DNA of 64,000 nt from Pisolithus tinctorius (Eukaryota > Basidiomycota > Agaricomycetes > Boletales > Pisolithaceae): the NCBI GenBank assembly GCA_024663395.1, contig JANFAH010000106.1, positions 1 through 64,000 on the forward strand, read 5' to 3'. Position numbers and translations under genes: made by a program. Shown in pieces: positions 10,041 to 20,567 of this stretch. The notes under the pieces are model-generated. The model did no database searches and was not told the origin of the DNA. It saw nothing but the letters and a program-made list of their open reading frames with translations. Positions within the stretch are counted from its first letter, which is position 1. Every line of letters starts with the position of its first letter.

Positions 10041-11500
10041 AATTCCCCCAGGGGCTGTATAATCAGTACAAATATCAAATAAAGTCCCCACCTTTGACTC
10101 CCTCTCAGTCCCCTCCGGAGTTTCATCTCCACTTCCTCTGAGTCTGCTCCACCTCTGAAATATGAGGGCTGAGCTCGCGCAAGGGGGCAGCACACTAGCT
10201 GAACCCAATGCCCTCTCATCCGACCTCCGACCTCTGATCTCTGGCTCCAACTCCAACCTCAGCCTCCAAGACTTTCCTTCATACCCCTCCACTCACTATT
10301 CATCAAATATCTCGTCACCCAGTGGTCGGATTCACTTCAGACTTTGACTGCTGTACTCTGCAGCCCAACCCGCTCCAACTCCGCCCTAAGAAGGAGCCAG
10401 GGGTGTTGTCCAACTTTGACACCATCGGCCAACCATGCAGCCAAGCTGCTGGCCATCGTCATTAGTTGCTCATCGTGTGTGGATGGTAAATAGAGCTGTT
10501 TGTGCTCAATGGCATCCCAGTCAAGTTGAAAACTACCATCGTTATTAGAGGGAGTAGCCACCCGTGGCATGCCATGAGGAGGGGATCCTGATTCTGAGAA
10601 ATCTGCTAAAAGGTTAAGCAGGGGCAAGGTCAGGTCAGGTTGGGGTGGGGAACTCGAAGGGCAAAGATGAGGGGATAGAAGGTGGCCAACGTTCTCTTGA
10701 TGGAGGGTGGTTTTCTCATGTTGTCGAGCAGAACAGACATCTTGCCACTTGTCGTCCTTGCAGGCGAGGCATGACCACTTGTACTGGTTGCGACCAATGC
10801 CTGTTGCCCAGACTGTTTACGTCATTTGTGGAGTCAACACATTGGCAATGCCGATGTGACGTGGAGGCCAAGGCTTAGATGTAGTAACCCAAAGTAATCC
10901 AGAGTTAGGGGTGGGACTTACACTTGGGATGTGCAAACTCTTCAGTCATCACTATAATATGACAGTGAGAGTTGAACTTTGCAAAAAAAAAGTACATTAA
11001 GCACTGCTTCCAAACATCAAGATGCATTTCATTTGCATCCACTACAGTTTCAAAAAAAAACGTCTTTAAGATTGTGTCTAGCCCAAACCATAGTGAAAAT
11101 GCTATCCGACCTAATCGGGACTGTGTCAAACTCGTGTTTCACGTGACGCAGTTCCGCCTATTTCTCAGACTTAGTTTGTTTGTGTCACAAGAGTGGCCGT
11201 GTACGGTCGTAGGTTCTCGGGCGTTCGGCGCTGAGTTTTAAAATTTTGTGGCGCGAGTGTCTGGCTTTCCATAGCAAGCAGTTTGACACTCGATTTAGCA
11301 GTCAGTCCACAGGATCCTTGCCTGCCGTGATTGCACGCATGTTGGATGAGATAAGCAAGGTGCCTTTGGGATTTGGTCGTCCGTTGGTAACCACGGTGCA
11401 GTTCAACTACCGGTAAAATATCTGCTCGTTGAGCGTTCCAACCGTACACCCAATCTAAGACCATCTCTGAGCCTGCCCGCCCTTAGCTCTCGCGGTTCTC
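10041..11500. other. Intergenic region, no supported gene
   Basis: Pyrimidine-rich sequence at about 10080-10330 and two A-runs (10982-10990 and 11053-11061) are visible, and CpG frequency returns toward normal after about 10.1 kb. A minus-strand open frame at 10337-10627 has no recognisable family. The 3' part should contain the promoter of the Mic26/27 gene. Confidence 0.5.
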
Positions 11501-12482
11501 ATGGTACGCATACTACCCGTAAGTTCACGCAGATTGAGTTCTGCAATGCGCCTGTCTCTTATATACCCCATCTCCGACCAGTTGCGTGCTTCCCGTGCAG
11601 CGTATCTCGCAGCATCCGGCATAGCCGGAGCACTCACTTTTGAGACGAAAACTGACTCCGAGCCTGTAGAGAGTTCTCCCGGTGACAACGATGTACGCTC
11701 GACAGAGCACTCGACCAGGGACGTCCTCGACATAAACTTGCCGGACAAGGTAGGTCCAACCATTCACACCGCGTGATCCCGCCTCATTTTTTGATAGCTC
11801 CCCATATACCCAAAACCAAACAGAGGACTCATTCTCCTGGACACACCTTCCCCACTCGAACTACAGATCGGACAATTAAGGAGGGAAGTATGTGGGTACT
11901 ACACTGACGTGCGTGCGAACGTACAAGGCGTCGTAGATCAATGGATTCACGTGGAAAGCATGGTCGAATGTGGGTCTCTGTCCCTCTCCATGGTCATTTT
12001 GTTTTTAAAAAGAACTCGTACCCTTGTCTACTCCTCGATTGTCCCGCCTGGCAGCTCGTCTCAAATCATTCCGTGACCCAACAGAACCACTCAACCCCGG
12101 GCTTCTTTACACTGGTATAGCTGCACTCACAACTTCCATATTCACGCGTTCCCGCTCCCTACCAACACGGCTCCTCCTGCCGCCCCTCTCCCTCCTTGGT
12201 GCGTTCTCCTATTTCCTTCCACGCACTGCCCACCGTGTCGGCTCCTACGCAGAGGAACTCGAGGGCCGGTACGCCCCGAGAGTAGGTGAAATGAGGCAGA
12301 CGGGTGTCGCACACACACAGATCACGGTACAACGGATACGGGACAGTGCTAGGGAAGGGAAGGAGGCGGTTGGGAAGAGCGCGAGGAGCCTTGTGGAAGC
12401 GATTGAGAGTGCTACGGGATTGAAGCTTGGAGAGGTACTCGGGAAGGACGGGGGGAAGGAAAGTGGAGAGAAAAAGGCTTAA
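11501..12482 (+). CDS. MICOS complex subunit Mic26/Mic27 (APOO family)
   Basis: An inner-membrane protein of the MICOS complex, which shapes mitochondrial cristae junctions. Three exons fit cleanly: 11501-11749, 11798-11969 and 12055-12482, with GT-AG introns of 48 and 85 nt, giving about 282 residues. The N-terminus is Arg/Ser-rich, as for a mitochondrial presequence. Exon 2 opens with LPIYPKP and exon 3 contains VESRLKSFRDPTEPLNPGLL, followed by a hydrophobic segment and FLPRTAHRV, the usual order in APOO/Mic27 proteins. For the second intron, the nearer AG at 12012 would create a stop, so the AG at 12054 is preferred. A further intron at 11517-11579 is possible. It is the first housekeeping gene inward of the telomere. 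Mic26 versus Mic27 is not decided. Confidence 0.85.
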
Positions 12483-12932
12483 TTGTTACGAGCACCTTTG
12501 CATGTGAGTGGGTGGATCGTTTTAGAGGGGCTGCGTCGTAAGCACATGCAAAGCACAGTTTGACTTGCGGTTCAAACTTGAAACGGCACTAATCCAAGCT
12601 GACTGCTTACAATGAGTAACAACACACCAGTTACAAGCACACAAAGGTTATGTGCCACGAACTTGGAGCTTCCAGCTGCACATGTAGCTTGGCTAGATCA
12701 CATGGAGTAGTGTGTGCACTCAAAATGTGTGAATAGTGAAGGGACCACAACGGGAGGACTGACTGCTGGACTGCTTTCTCTGCCAAACCATTTTTGGCAG
12801 GCATCGTCTCCCGGTCCATCATAACATGAGAGGCCAAACGACTGTCCAACTTTGCGATGCGAACGAAGATGTCGATAAAACGCTCAGTAAGGAACTGCTC
12901 GTGCTTTGTCTCACACGAAATACTGATCCACT

Positions 12933-13856
12933 ATGGTTGTGCTGCAGTTTCAGCAGCGCTGTCCCCGCGCTACAGTGTGGAATTCCCCTTGTTTTATATC
13001 GCACCACCCTGATTCTAATGATACAGGGTATTTTCTGAGTACAACCCTTCCAATGCGCGTAGTCACCAGCTCTGAACGCCACCTAACTCGCCTACGCATC
13101 TGGCTCGGAAGACGTGTATTCGAAAACCTCGGTTCTGCTGGAGTATGTCGGTTTGGACTTCGAACGGTCGTAAAATTCAATCCCGCCACCCGTTTCGCCG
13201 AGGCCGCAAGCATGGAATTTGTCTCCCACCATACGCATATCCCCGTTCCTCGTGTGCACGATGTTTTCGTCATCGACGGTCGAACCTACATTGTGATGGA
13301 CTACATTAACGCTCCCGAATTGACATACGTCTGGCACAAGCTAACCGAAATGCAGAAGAAAGCGATTTTCGCACAGTTGAGAGACTTCATCGGTCAGCTC
13401 CGGTCTCTCGAACCCCACCATCCTGGTCGTGTTCAAGCAGTGGACTCGACTGGTCTCTTTGATCCTCGAATATGCTTGGATGATCGTCCATTTGGGCCAT
13501 TTTCCTCTGTTGCAGAATTTCATACTTATTTTGGCCACAACTGCCTGCTCAATCTCGAGCAGTGCCGACAATACTTCCCATTAATCGAAGCTATGGCTCA
13601 AAGACACTATCGGATCGCCTTTGCTCACTCGGATATTTGCCCAAGAAATATCCTCGCCCGGAATGGTAATGTTGTGGCAATTGTTGATTGGGAATGTGCA
13701 GGATGGTATCCTGAATATTGGGAATATACACGGTGGGCAGTGAGCAACTATCGATCACCACAGACATGGCTTGATGCACGGGACAATATTATGGATGTAT
13801 ATTCTGAGGAGCTGCAGGTTGAAGACCTCATTGGCGGTGTATATACCCGACTATGA
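12933..13856 (+). CDS. APH-like phosphotransferase (kinase-fold protein)
   Basis: A member of the aminoglycoside-phosphotransferase-like kinase fold, a family greatly expanded in basidiomycetes, usually with unknown substrates. The N-lobe shows RTVVKFN with a candidate ATP-binding lysine. The catalytic loop is HSDICPRNILARNG (His-x-Asp...Asn) and the metal-binding motif is AIVDWECAGWYPEYWE. The frame is single-exon and open from 12933. A second in-frame ATG at 13053 (MRVVTSSE) lies immediately before the conserved region and may be the true start. Antibiotic resistance should not be inferred. The 380 bp between the Mic gene and this one show no gene. Confidence 0.8.
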   Translation: MVVLQFQQRCPRATVWNSPCFISHHPDSNDTGYFLSTTLPMRVVTSSERHLTRLRIWLGRRVFENLGSAGVCRFGLRTVVKFNPATRFAEAASMEFVSHHTHIPVPRVHDVFVIDGRTYIVMDYINAPELTYVWHKLTEMQKKAIFAQLRDFIGQLRSLEPHHPGRVQAVDSTGLFDPRICLDDRPFGPFSSVAEFHTYFGHNCLLNLEQCRQYFPLIEAMAQRHYRIAFAHSDICPRNILARNGNVVAIVDWECAGWYPEYWEYTRWAVSNYRSPQTWLDARDNIMDVYSEELQVEDLIGGVYTRL

Positions 13857-13859
13857 TAG

Positions 13860-14310
13860 TCTGACACATGTACGTGGTGATATGTATGTTAGTCAACAGA
13901 CTATAACTTGGGTTATCTCCCGGGTCCAGCCAAAGTTTACTCTCCATTTCAAGTTCTGGACACGTTATTGGGTCTCCCATTCATTTCGGGGACAGGGTCT
14001 AGAAAATTCAGCTTTGGGGTTTCCTGTCAACTTCACACCGTAACTCGTTTCTCCCGACTAACAGTTGTCCACAGGATCAGGTCTCACCGTGTCAGGAGAC
14101 AGACAAGGTTCGCAAGTCCGTGTACGATTCATATAACCTCAGAAGTGATCAGGGTGCCAGTGTTATCGCAAGTTGGTACTGGGAAATAGGTTCGTCGTTC
14201 TACGGGGCGTTCCTTGAACGAGTCAGCAAGTTTCGATGCAAACCCGTAAAGGTTCCCAAGCTCGATTGGAGGTCGGGCAATTATTCCGCGGGTTAGAAGA
14301 ACCTAGGTTT
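13860..14310. other. Intergenic region, no firm gene
   Basis: No plus-strand gene is supported here. An alternative last exon of the neighbouring minus-strand DUF6914-like gene could lie at about 14212-14130, after a branch-like CTGACTCG and an AG. Confidence 0.4.
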
Positions 14311-14715
14311 CCTTTATTGAACCAGTGTGCATGCGTCAGTGCATGGGATTTGAACACTCCTTACCTCGATGGCCCCAAAGACCCATTCCTTACAAGTCCA
14401 AGATGGGTCATCTTGAACCAGTTCCACAGCAGTCAAAATATTGCTAATATCCTCTCCACTCCTCTGTGTCTTTCCGAGCAGGACTAGGGCTAGTAACCGA
14501 GTAGTGCGACCAGGAACGATGGCAGGTTTGTATTGCCACTCCTGCTGCGTGGCATAAGCAGGGTTTGGCCTGTTCATCGCATGCAGCCGCCAAGTACTGA
14601 GGTTATTTCCGGTTGGGTTCTTGGGTGACACCAAAAGTGCGAAGTGATGGATGTGTTCCTGCGACCCAGTACGAGCATACAATGACATGTAGATACGCTT
14701 CTTGTTTCGTGCCAT
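14309..14715 (-). CDS. DUF6914-like small protein
   Basis: A short protein starting at MARNKKRIYMSLYARTG, followed by HHFALLVSPKNP, WRLHAMNRP, WQYKP and a C-terminal SWTCKEWVFGAI. This order matches the basidiomycete DUF6914 family as I recall it: an N-terminal strand, HWALLV-type motif and terminal Cys-x-x-Trp. A donor GTAAGG occurs at 14364 after GAIE. An acceptor at 14312 would end the protein two residues later, and a more distant acceptor near 14213 would add about 25 residues. The C-terminus is therefore uncertain. Function unknown. Confidence 0.55.
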
Positions 14716-14979
14716 GGTGGTTAAGGAAACGTCTTGTAACGTCAGTGGCGCACATAGTACATACCTACGTGCAAAATCCTTCAAGGCACAAGTCAAAGTT
14801 TAAACACAGAACCACCTAGTTTGGTCCGTATACACAATGGGTTAGAGAGTAAACGACTTTCCGTCTAGAAAAGGCCTCAAAAGACGATATCCCAGAGTAT
14901 ACTCGGTCCACAAAGCTCGGTGGAACAAGAACCGACGTCAGGACATCGCTCGGTGCATCCCCTTTGGTTCATACAACAC

Positions 14980-17452
14980 CTAGCGAACAGTCGTGCACTC
15001 TACAGATAAATCTGTCATGCTGTCGAATGGAGATACTGTGGGATCTGTCCTTCCCTTAGTCATGGAGGATGTGGGGGTGAGATGCACTGGACCATGCAAT
15101 GGGGGTAGAGGGGGAGAGGCACTCGACGCCTCGGACGATGCCAGATGCCGCCCTTTCGACAAGAAAGGACGATCAGGAATGAGAGGAGGTGGTAGGGAAG
15201 TGGTGGACCTGCGAGGGGGCGGCGGCGGCGGAATCTTCTTCGCGGTCGACGAGAAAAGAACCACTGGACTAGTTTGCCTCCGCACGAATGGCGCCGAAGA
15301 CTCGGGTAGACGGGGAAGAATGTCGAATGACATGTCCTCTTTAGATGGGCGAGGAGGCACCAGGCGTTGGGCTTCGTCGTCCTCTGTTGCACTAGTCATG
15401 CTATGCACGTCGAAGCCAAAACTGGTTGCTGAGTTGGGGGTCACCATAGAATTGTCCGGAGCGAGGTGGTTGATACTTTCATCATCTTCAATGTCGTCCG
15501 AATGTGCGAGAGAGCTGCCACTGCCAGAGTGAAAGCCATTCCCAGCTCGGTTGGTGTCTCGTGAGGAGATGGTGATGGGCGTGGTATAGTTCATAGGGAA
15601 AAGACCCTTACGTCCGTCCTTAAGTAAACCGAACCACCAGTCTTCCAGAACCTCATTAATAACAACAATCTCATCCCCCGCTCTGAATGTCAACTCATCG
15701 GAGGAGCCCGTAAAATCATGCAACGCCCTCACAAGCCTCCGATCTTGTTGCGATGGCGGCTTCAATATACGGGAAGCTACCCTAGGTGAGGACTCCTTGT
15801 TGAGGTCCACACCTTTCGCCTTGGGAGATTTTCGCGAGAGCGATTTCGAGCTCGGCTGACGAGATAGGCCGCCATGACTGTCTTTGTCTGCGTCGTCAGA
15901 CTCGTCCTCGTTAGTCAATGCGGCAAAGTTATCTCTGTCTTTTTTGCCTCGGCCAGCGAAAGAATTAACCGCGTTGGATGCCCACCCAGTTACGCTCATC
16001 CGTTTGTTGCTCTTAGGAGTCGTAATCTCTGAAGGACTTGCCGCGGTGACGCCACTGTCAGACCGCTTCCGCGAAGATCGAGATGCAGGACGAGACATGG
16101 GTTTCCCGTCTGGAGTTGGCTTGCGACGTATAGGACTGTCGTTGAGACTTTCGCGGTCAGAATCATCCGAATGGGTCGAGGAGAAGGCGTGCGACGATGG
16201 CGTGGAGCGGGTAGTAGAGAATTTATCCTCGAATGGGTGAGATAGACGAAAGCCCGCCCTCATATACTCGAATTTTGAGTGTGTCGACGTGCTATGATTA
16301 ACAGGTGGTTAGAGGGACGAGCGCAAAGGAATGAGAGACGATAGCCTACTTATCGGACCAGTTTGCTTTGACGTCTTGTAGGACTTCGACGCACTGTTTC
16401 GCAAAATTGAATTGGACGTCGAGGAACGTGGTCAACTCATGAAGCTGCTGTGTCTCATTCTCCTGAATGCCGTGCATGCGAGATCGAACGTCTTCAGACG
16501 TTTCTTCGCTGAGAGAATCATGACGATGAGTCCTAGTGCAAGGATGGTAGGAAGACACTGGAACGCACAATTGGAGCCTGCAACGTTGCAGCTCATCTTC
16601 TGCCTCGCGACGTTCCCTTTCTTTCTCTTTCTTGCTGTTCTTGATTTTCTCAAGCTTGCTGATAGCTGCGTCGTAGCTTGACCTTGGGACAAGTTACATA
16701 ACGGGGACCCGATATCCGAGGGAATGGTAATACCTGCGACTTTCCAATTTCTTCCGTTGATGCTCATAATCTTTGATGTCTTGCAAGAAGCGCTCGCAAG
16801 ATGATAGAAATGTGTCGTTGAGCGTCAAAGCAAAGGCCTCTTGGAGCATCGCCATCTTGCACTGGGCCCTGCCCAGCTTCACGAGTGACGATCCTAGCAG
16901 CCAGGATCGGTGAGTCGATGGACGTGTCGCAAGTTGAAGACCTTGGAACGACCACGCACCAAAGGTAGAATCCTCTCCAAATTCCTCGCCGTGACTAACC
17001 ATCACAATTCCGAGTGCATCGACGGGCATGAGTTTATCGCTCTCTCCTGACACCGGCAAGGCCTTCTTCTTGGACAGGACATGACGGTACATTTGAGCAG
17101 CTGCCTGCAGCCTACAGGTGCCACGCACAAGTCAGCGAGATGAAATGACAAGAGCGGAGACGGACACGCAGACATGGATCGAAGCATGAATGACAAACGA
17201 ACACACCTCGATATGCCTTGTTTCCGCAGTTCGATGTCATGTTCGAGTTCCTTGAATTCATCTGCGACGACAGGCTTGTCACGAGACGATATCTTCTCTC
17301 CCGCCCACTAATTACCGACAATGGGTGAACTGCATCATAATACAACGACGCGGACGCTGACCTGTCTGAGTTTACCAAGCTGATAGCACGATGATAACGT
17401 CTCAGAACTTCAAGCAACAGACAAAAGGTGATCTTACCTGTTTACTAGCCAT
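14980..17452 (-). CDS. Endophilin-like BAR-SH3 adaptor protein
   Basis: A membrane-curvature adaptor linking lipid bilayers to the endocytic actin machinery. The spliced N-terminus reads MASKQ, then TLSSCYQLGKLRQ, then ADEFKELEHDIELRKQGISR, a helical BAR opening like that of endophilins. The BAR domain continues through MYRHVLSKKKALP, YEHQRKKLESRR and QLHELTTFLDVQFNFAKQC across at least five short introns. The last exon (16263-14980) is a Ser-rich linker, then one SH3 domain, LVRALHDFTGSSDELTFRAG with WWFGLLKDGRKGLFPMNY, then Pro-rich IPPPPPPRR, a likely SH3 ligand or actin-regulator docking site. Start at 17452 chosen because the short first exon MASKQ matches the family. Start and linker length are the less certain parts. 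Confidence 0.83.
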
Positions 17453-17618
17453 GACAATAGGAAGGAAGGGGTTGTGCAGCGCCGTCGATTCCCTCTTATA
17501 TTACTTTACGCCGTTGTTTTTGTAATACATATGAATGGTCCGACTTTTGGGTAGGGCCCTACATGGCAAATTCAAATCACCACTGAAAAACAAATCGTCT
17601 CTGTGGCTACAGTCGCTA

Positions 17619-18201
17619 TGCTCGTTCTAAGACAACCACTGGACACATCCTACCACGGTATCATGATCAAGGTTGCGAGAGGTGCCTGTAGTACTTGGTC
17701 TGCCAGGAACTCTTTACCGAAGCAAGGTGCCGTGCGCTGGATGAGCGCTACATATTATTAGGTAAAGGCTTGCAGTACCACATTCCAGGGACGTACACTG
17801 TGGATGGGCTGGACCGCCCCGGATCATATTTACTGGTCACCACCCACTTCCTGCGAGGAAATCAGACAAAAATTCGAGTATATTTGGTTGTAGGTCATGA
17901 CATGCTAAGCGGTCTGTGGAAACCGCATGCCAAACATCCTATATCTGGGAAACAGCTACGCGACGCGGCTGTTAACAGCTCTTTCGCACTTGAGCGAGCC
18001 TTCTCATTGGCCAACAAGTGTCTTAGCGAGTCTTACGACAAGTCACTTCCAAACGGAGGCAGGTATAACCTGCTCACTCCCTCGGGTAGTTTTGCAGATG
18101 TACCCGGCGTATGTACTTACGTAACAGGAACATTCGAAGTTCACCGTTGTTCAAGCTGTGGCACGCTTCGCGCACTCACCATTGACGATTACAAGCAATG
18201 A
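17619..18201 (+). CDS. Hypothetical protein, about 170 residues
   Basis: An open frame from 17692 to 18201 encodes SYLLVTTHFLRG, YLVVGHDMLSGLWKPHAKHP and a C-terminal HRCSSCGTLRALT with a CxxC pair. No ATG occurs early in this frame and a TAG lies at 17689, so a short first exon starting at ATG 17619 (MLVLRQPLDTSYHG) spliced to about 17707 is suggested, but the donor would be weak. I do not recognise the family. It sits convergent with NDOR1, 73 bp from that gene's stop. Confidence 0.35.
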
Positions 18202-18274
18202 CTTGCGATCCATGCGACATAAACGGGATTTTGTGTCGCACAAACGATGCAAACGAGTGTCGCGAAGTACTCCA

Positions 18275-20522
18275 TTAACTCCAACATTCTTCGATCAGTC
18301 TTCCCTCCCGCTCCATCTCATTAACGAACTTGAGCGCGTCGTCTTTCGGCATCTCTCCACAATCTTCTGCGATGTTGGCGACGGCTCCGCGAACAGCAGC
18401 AGGCATCTTGTTGGATGATCTACAGCTCCCGTCAGACAAGACACGGAACGAAAACGCATGCGCCGTACCCAGAAATGATGAGAGTCCCTCTTTGGTGACT
18501 GAGGAGATTCCAAACCGTATCTTTGTCCTCAAGCATGAGGTCTTGGACATATGTTCTTTTCGCTCCTTCGGGACCATCCCGGGAGAATGCGACGCGGTAC
18601 TTGATCTGTTTGTTTTTCGCGTATGTTTCCCATTCAGTGCCGTAATGGTGGTCCTTGAACGTTGAACGGCAGCCAAAGTAAAGTGTCGTGGCTGGGTGTG
18701 TGGTGTAAGTGCTGATACGTCAAGGTGAAAACTTAGGTGGTATCTTTCCTACCGTTAGATTCTGCATCTACGCGGTCCTCTATTACCGCCCGCATGGGGG
18801 CGACGCCAGTTCCGGGACCAACGCAAATCACAGGTGTATGAGGATCGTCAGGTAACTTGATAAGCCCTTTCTCTACTGTTATCCGCAATTTGTCACCTGT
18901 GGAGATCGGAAACCTTGCCATCGACATGTATGGTTCCACACGTACCAGGTCTCAAGCCAGCGAGGTAAGATGAACAGACGCCTCTCCTGGGTATCTTGAG
19001 CTTCGTACGGTATTTCACGATTGCGACGCAGAGGTGGATTTCACGGGGGTGACGCTGCCAATCACGCCCTGAATTCATTCAAGAATTAATTGGGATGGAG
19101 ATAACCCACTTTGACAGAACTTGCGATCGAGAATTGACGAGGACGAAGAGGAGGGAAGACATCAAAGATGTAGTCTCGTGGTATGCGCGTTGATCGGAAT
19201 TCAGAGAGGATTTCGCGGATGGTGCGTTTGACGAGTTGGCAGTACTCGTACAGTTCATCCTGTAATTTCTGTCTTGAGCGTGCGTTTTCGAGTGCACACG
19301 ACTAGACGTACTGCACCCTCAGGGGAAAGGAATTCGTCCAGTCTCTCGCGCTCAGTGTCGTCTGTTGTGAAATGGCGAAGTATCTGGAAAAATGATCGAC
19401 GTGGAACGGCATTGAAGTCGAGGTGGTAAGTGAAAAGAATGCGAAGCGTTGTAATGCGCGGTACGCCGTCGGGTAGCGTTTGGTCTTGAAACTGGCATTT
19501 ACATAATGACAGTCATATAGAAAAAAGGATACGCACCAAGCATACTGTGCGATATGGAGAAAGGCACATCAGCGACGTTCGCCCAACCCATCATTACCAT
19601 AAAACTGTCGACTTCCGCGTCCATCGCAGTGGGATGGATCACGGCCACATCTCCAGGGTCATACCTTCCGCATGTCACTTGAGAGAATGCGTTGAGTGTG
19701 ACAAGGCTCACATGATATCTCGATCCGCAACCAGTTCGAAATGGCGTACATCCTGGAACCAACCTTCGGCCGTGATTCGACGGTTGCACCGCACTGCCAC
19801 ATCGAAGTAGCTCCGATTAGCCTCGAAAGGTTCGAGAGTGTCTGGCACAGAAGCCACATTCGCTGTGGTGATACGAGGCGGAGGTTTACCGAGAGTGCGA
19901 TTTTTTTCGACGACTCCAGCTGCGGGGTACAAAAGAAGTAACGTTTCCAATAGCTGTTCTATCCATGGCTCTAGTGCGCCATCCAATCTAATGCAACCTT
20001 GGTATTCGAGAAATGGATAGACGAAGGACTTACCCCAATCGGTGTTGGTCGTCGCCCTCACCTCTTGGACAGACTTCGCGGGCTCCAAGAGCCAACAGTC
20101 TTCTAGAGAGCTTCTTTGCAGGCCAACAAAATCTTTCGTATGCCGAGTCGCCCAGTCCAAAGACACAAAAATCTAAGTCCTCCAACAGGTCGCGAGGTAG
20201 ATCCGACCTGAGAAGCAGGTTCCACAGAGGTGTCATTGCGCGAGGTTCAGCACCTGACCCCGTTGTAGCAACGACGAACAAGACGAAAGTCTCTGAGATC
20301 AAATCTTCCTGCACATTTCGTCCTGTAGTGAGACGTTTCATTCCTGTGAGTTGAGATGCGTACGGGCGAGTATGTCCCCACACTGCAGACACGGCATTGG
20401 AAGTACGCTCTTCGACATTCCCTTGCAATGCGATCTGCTGTTTCCTGGGCTGTCCCTGTCTCTGTAGCATACAGAATCAACAGCTGTCTGTCCCCTCCGT
20501 CGTCGGTCATGGCGGCGACCAT
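18275..20522 (-). CDS. TAH18: NADPH-dependent diflavin reductase (Tah18/NDOR1)
   Basis: Electron donor of the cytosolic iron-sulfur assembly pathway, passing electrons from NADPH through FAD and FMN to the anamorsin/Dre2 partner. The N-terminal flavodoxin domain shows LLILYATETGTAQETADRIA and DFCVFGLGDSAYERFCWPAK. The middle is the FAD-binding region (PFEANRSYFDVAV and others over several exons). The NADPH-binding region has VICVGPGTGVAPMRAVIEDR and YVQDLM, ending with the typical MEREGRLIEECWS and TAA. ATGs at 20522 (MVAAM) and 20510 (MTDDGG) both suit the family. It is divergent from the AP-1 beta gene and so shares its promoter. Introns are many and short, and exact borders in the 19500-18700 part were not all resolved. 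Confidence 0.88.
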
Positions 20523-20567
20523 CGAAGTCGGTCTGCGGATGTTACATAAGCCGCCTTCACTCTGATC
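20523..20567. promoter_or_regulatory. Compact divergent promoter, NDOR1 and AP-1 beta
   Basis: Only 45 bp separate the ATG of NDOR1 (20522, minus) from the ATG of AP-1 beta (20568, plus), or 57 bp if NDOR1 starts at 20510. No TATA box is visible. Transcription of one or both genes must start within this gap or inside the other's coding sequence. Confidence 0.6.

Noticed and set aside
12933..13856. Antibiotic-resistance gene
   Set aside because: The APH fold is widespread in fungi with other or unknown substrates; catalytic motifs alone do not show resistance.
14330..14370. tRNA gene (TGTTCAAATCCC resembles a B box on the minus strand)
   Set aside because: No A box or cloverleaf can be made upstream, and the site is inside an intron with a good GTAAGG donor.
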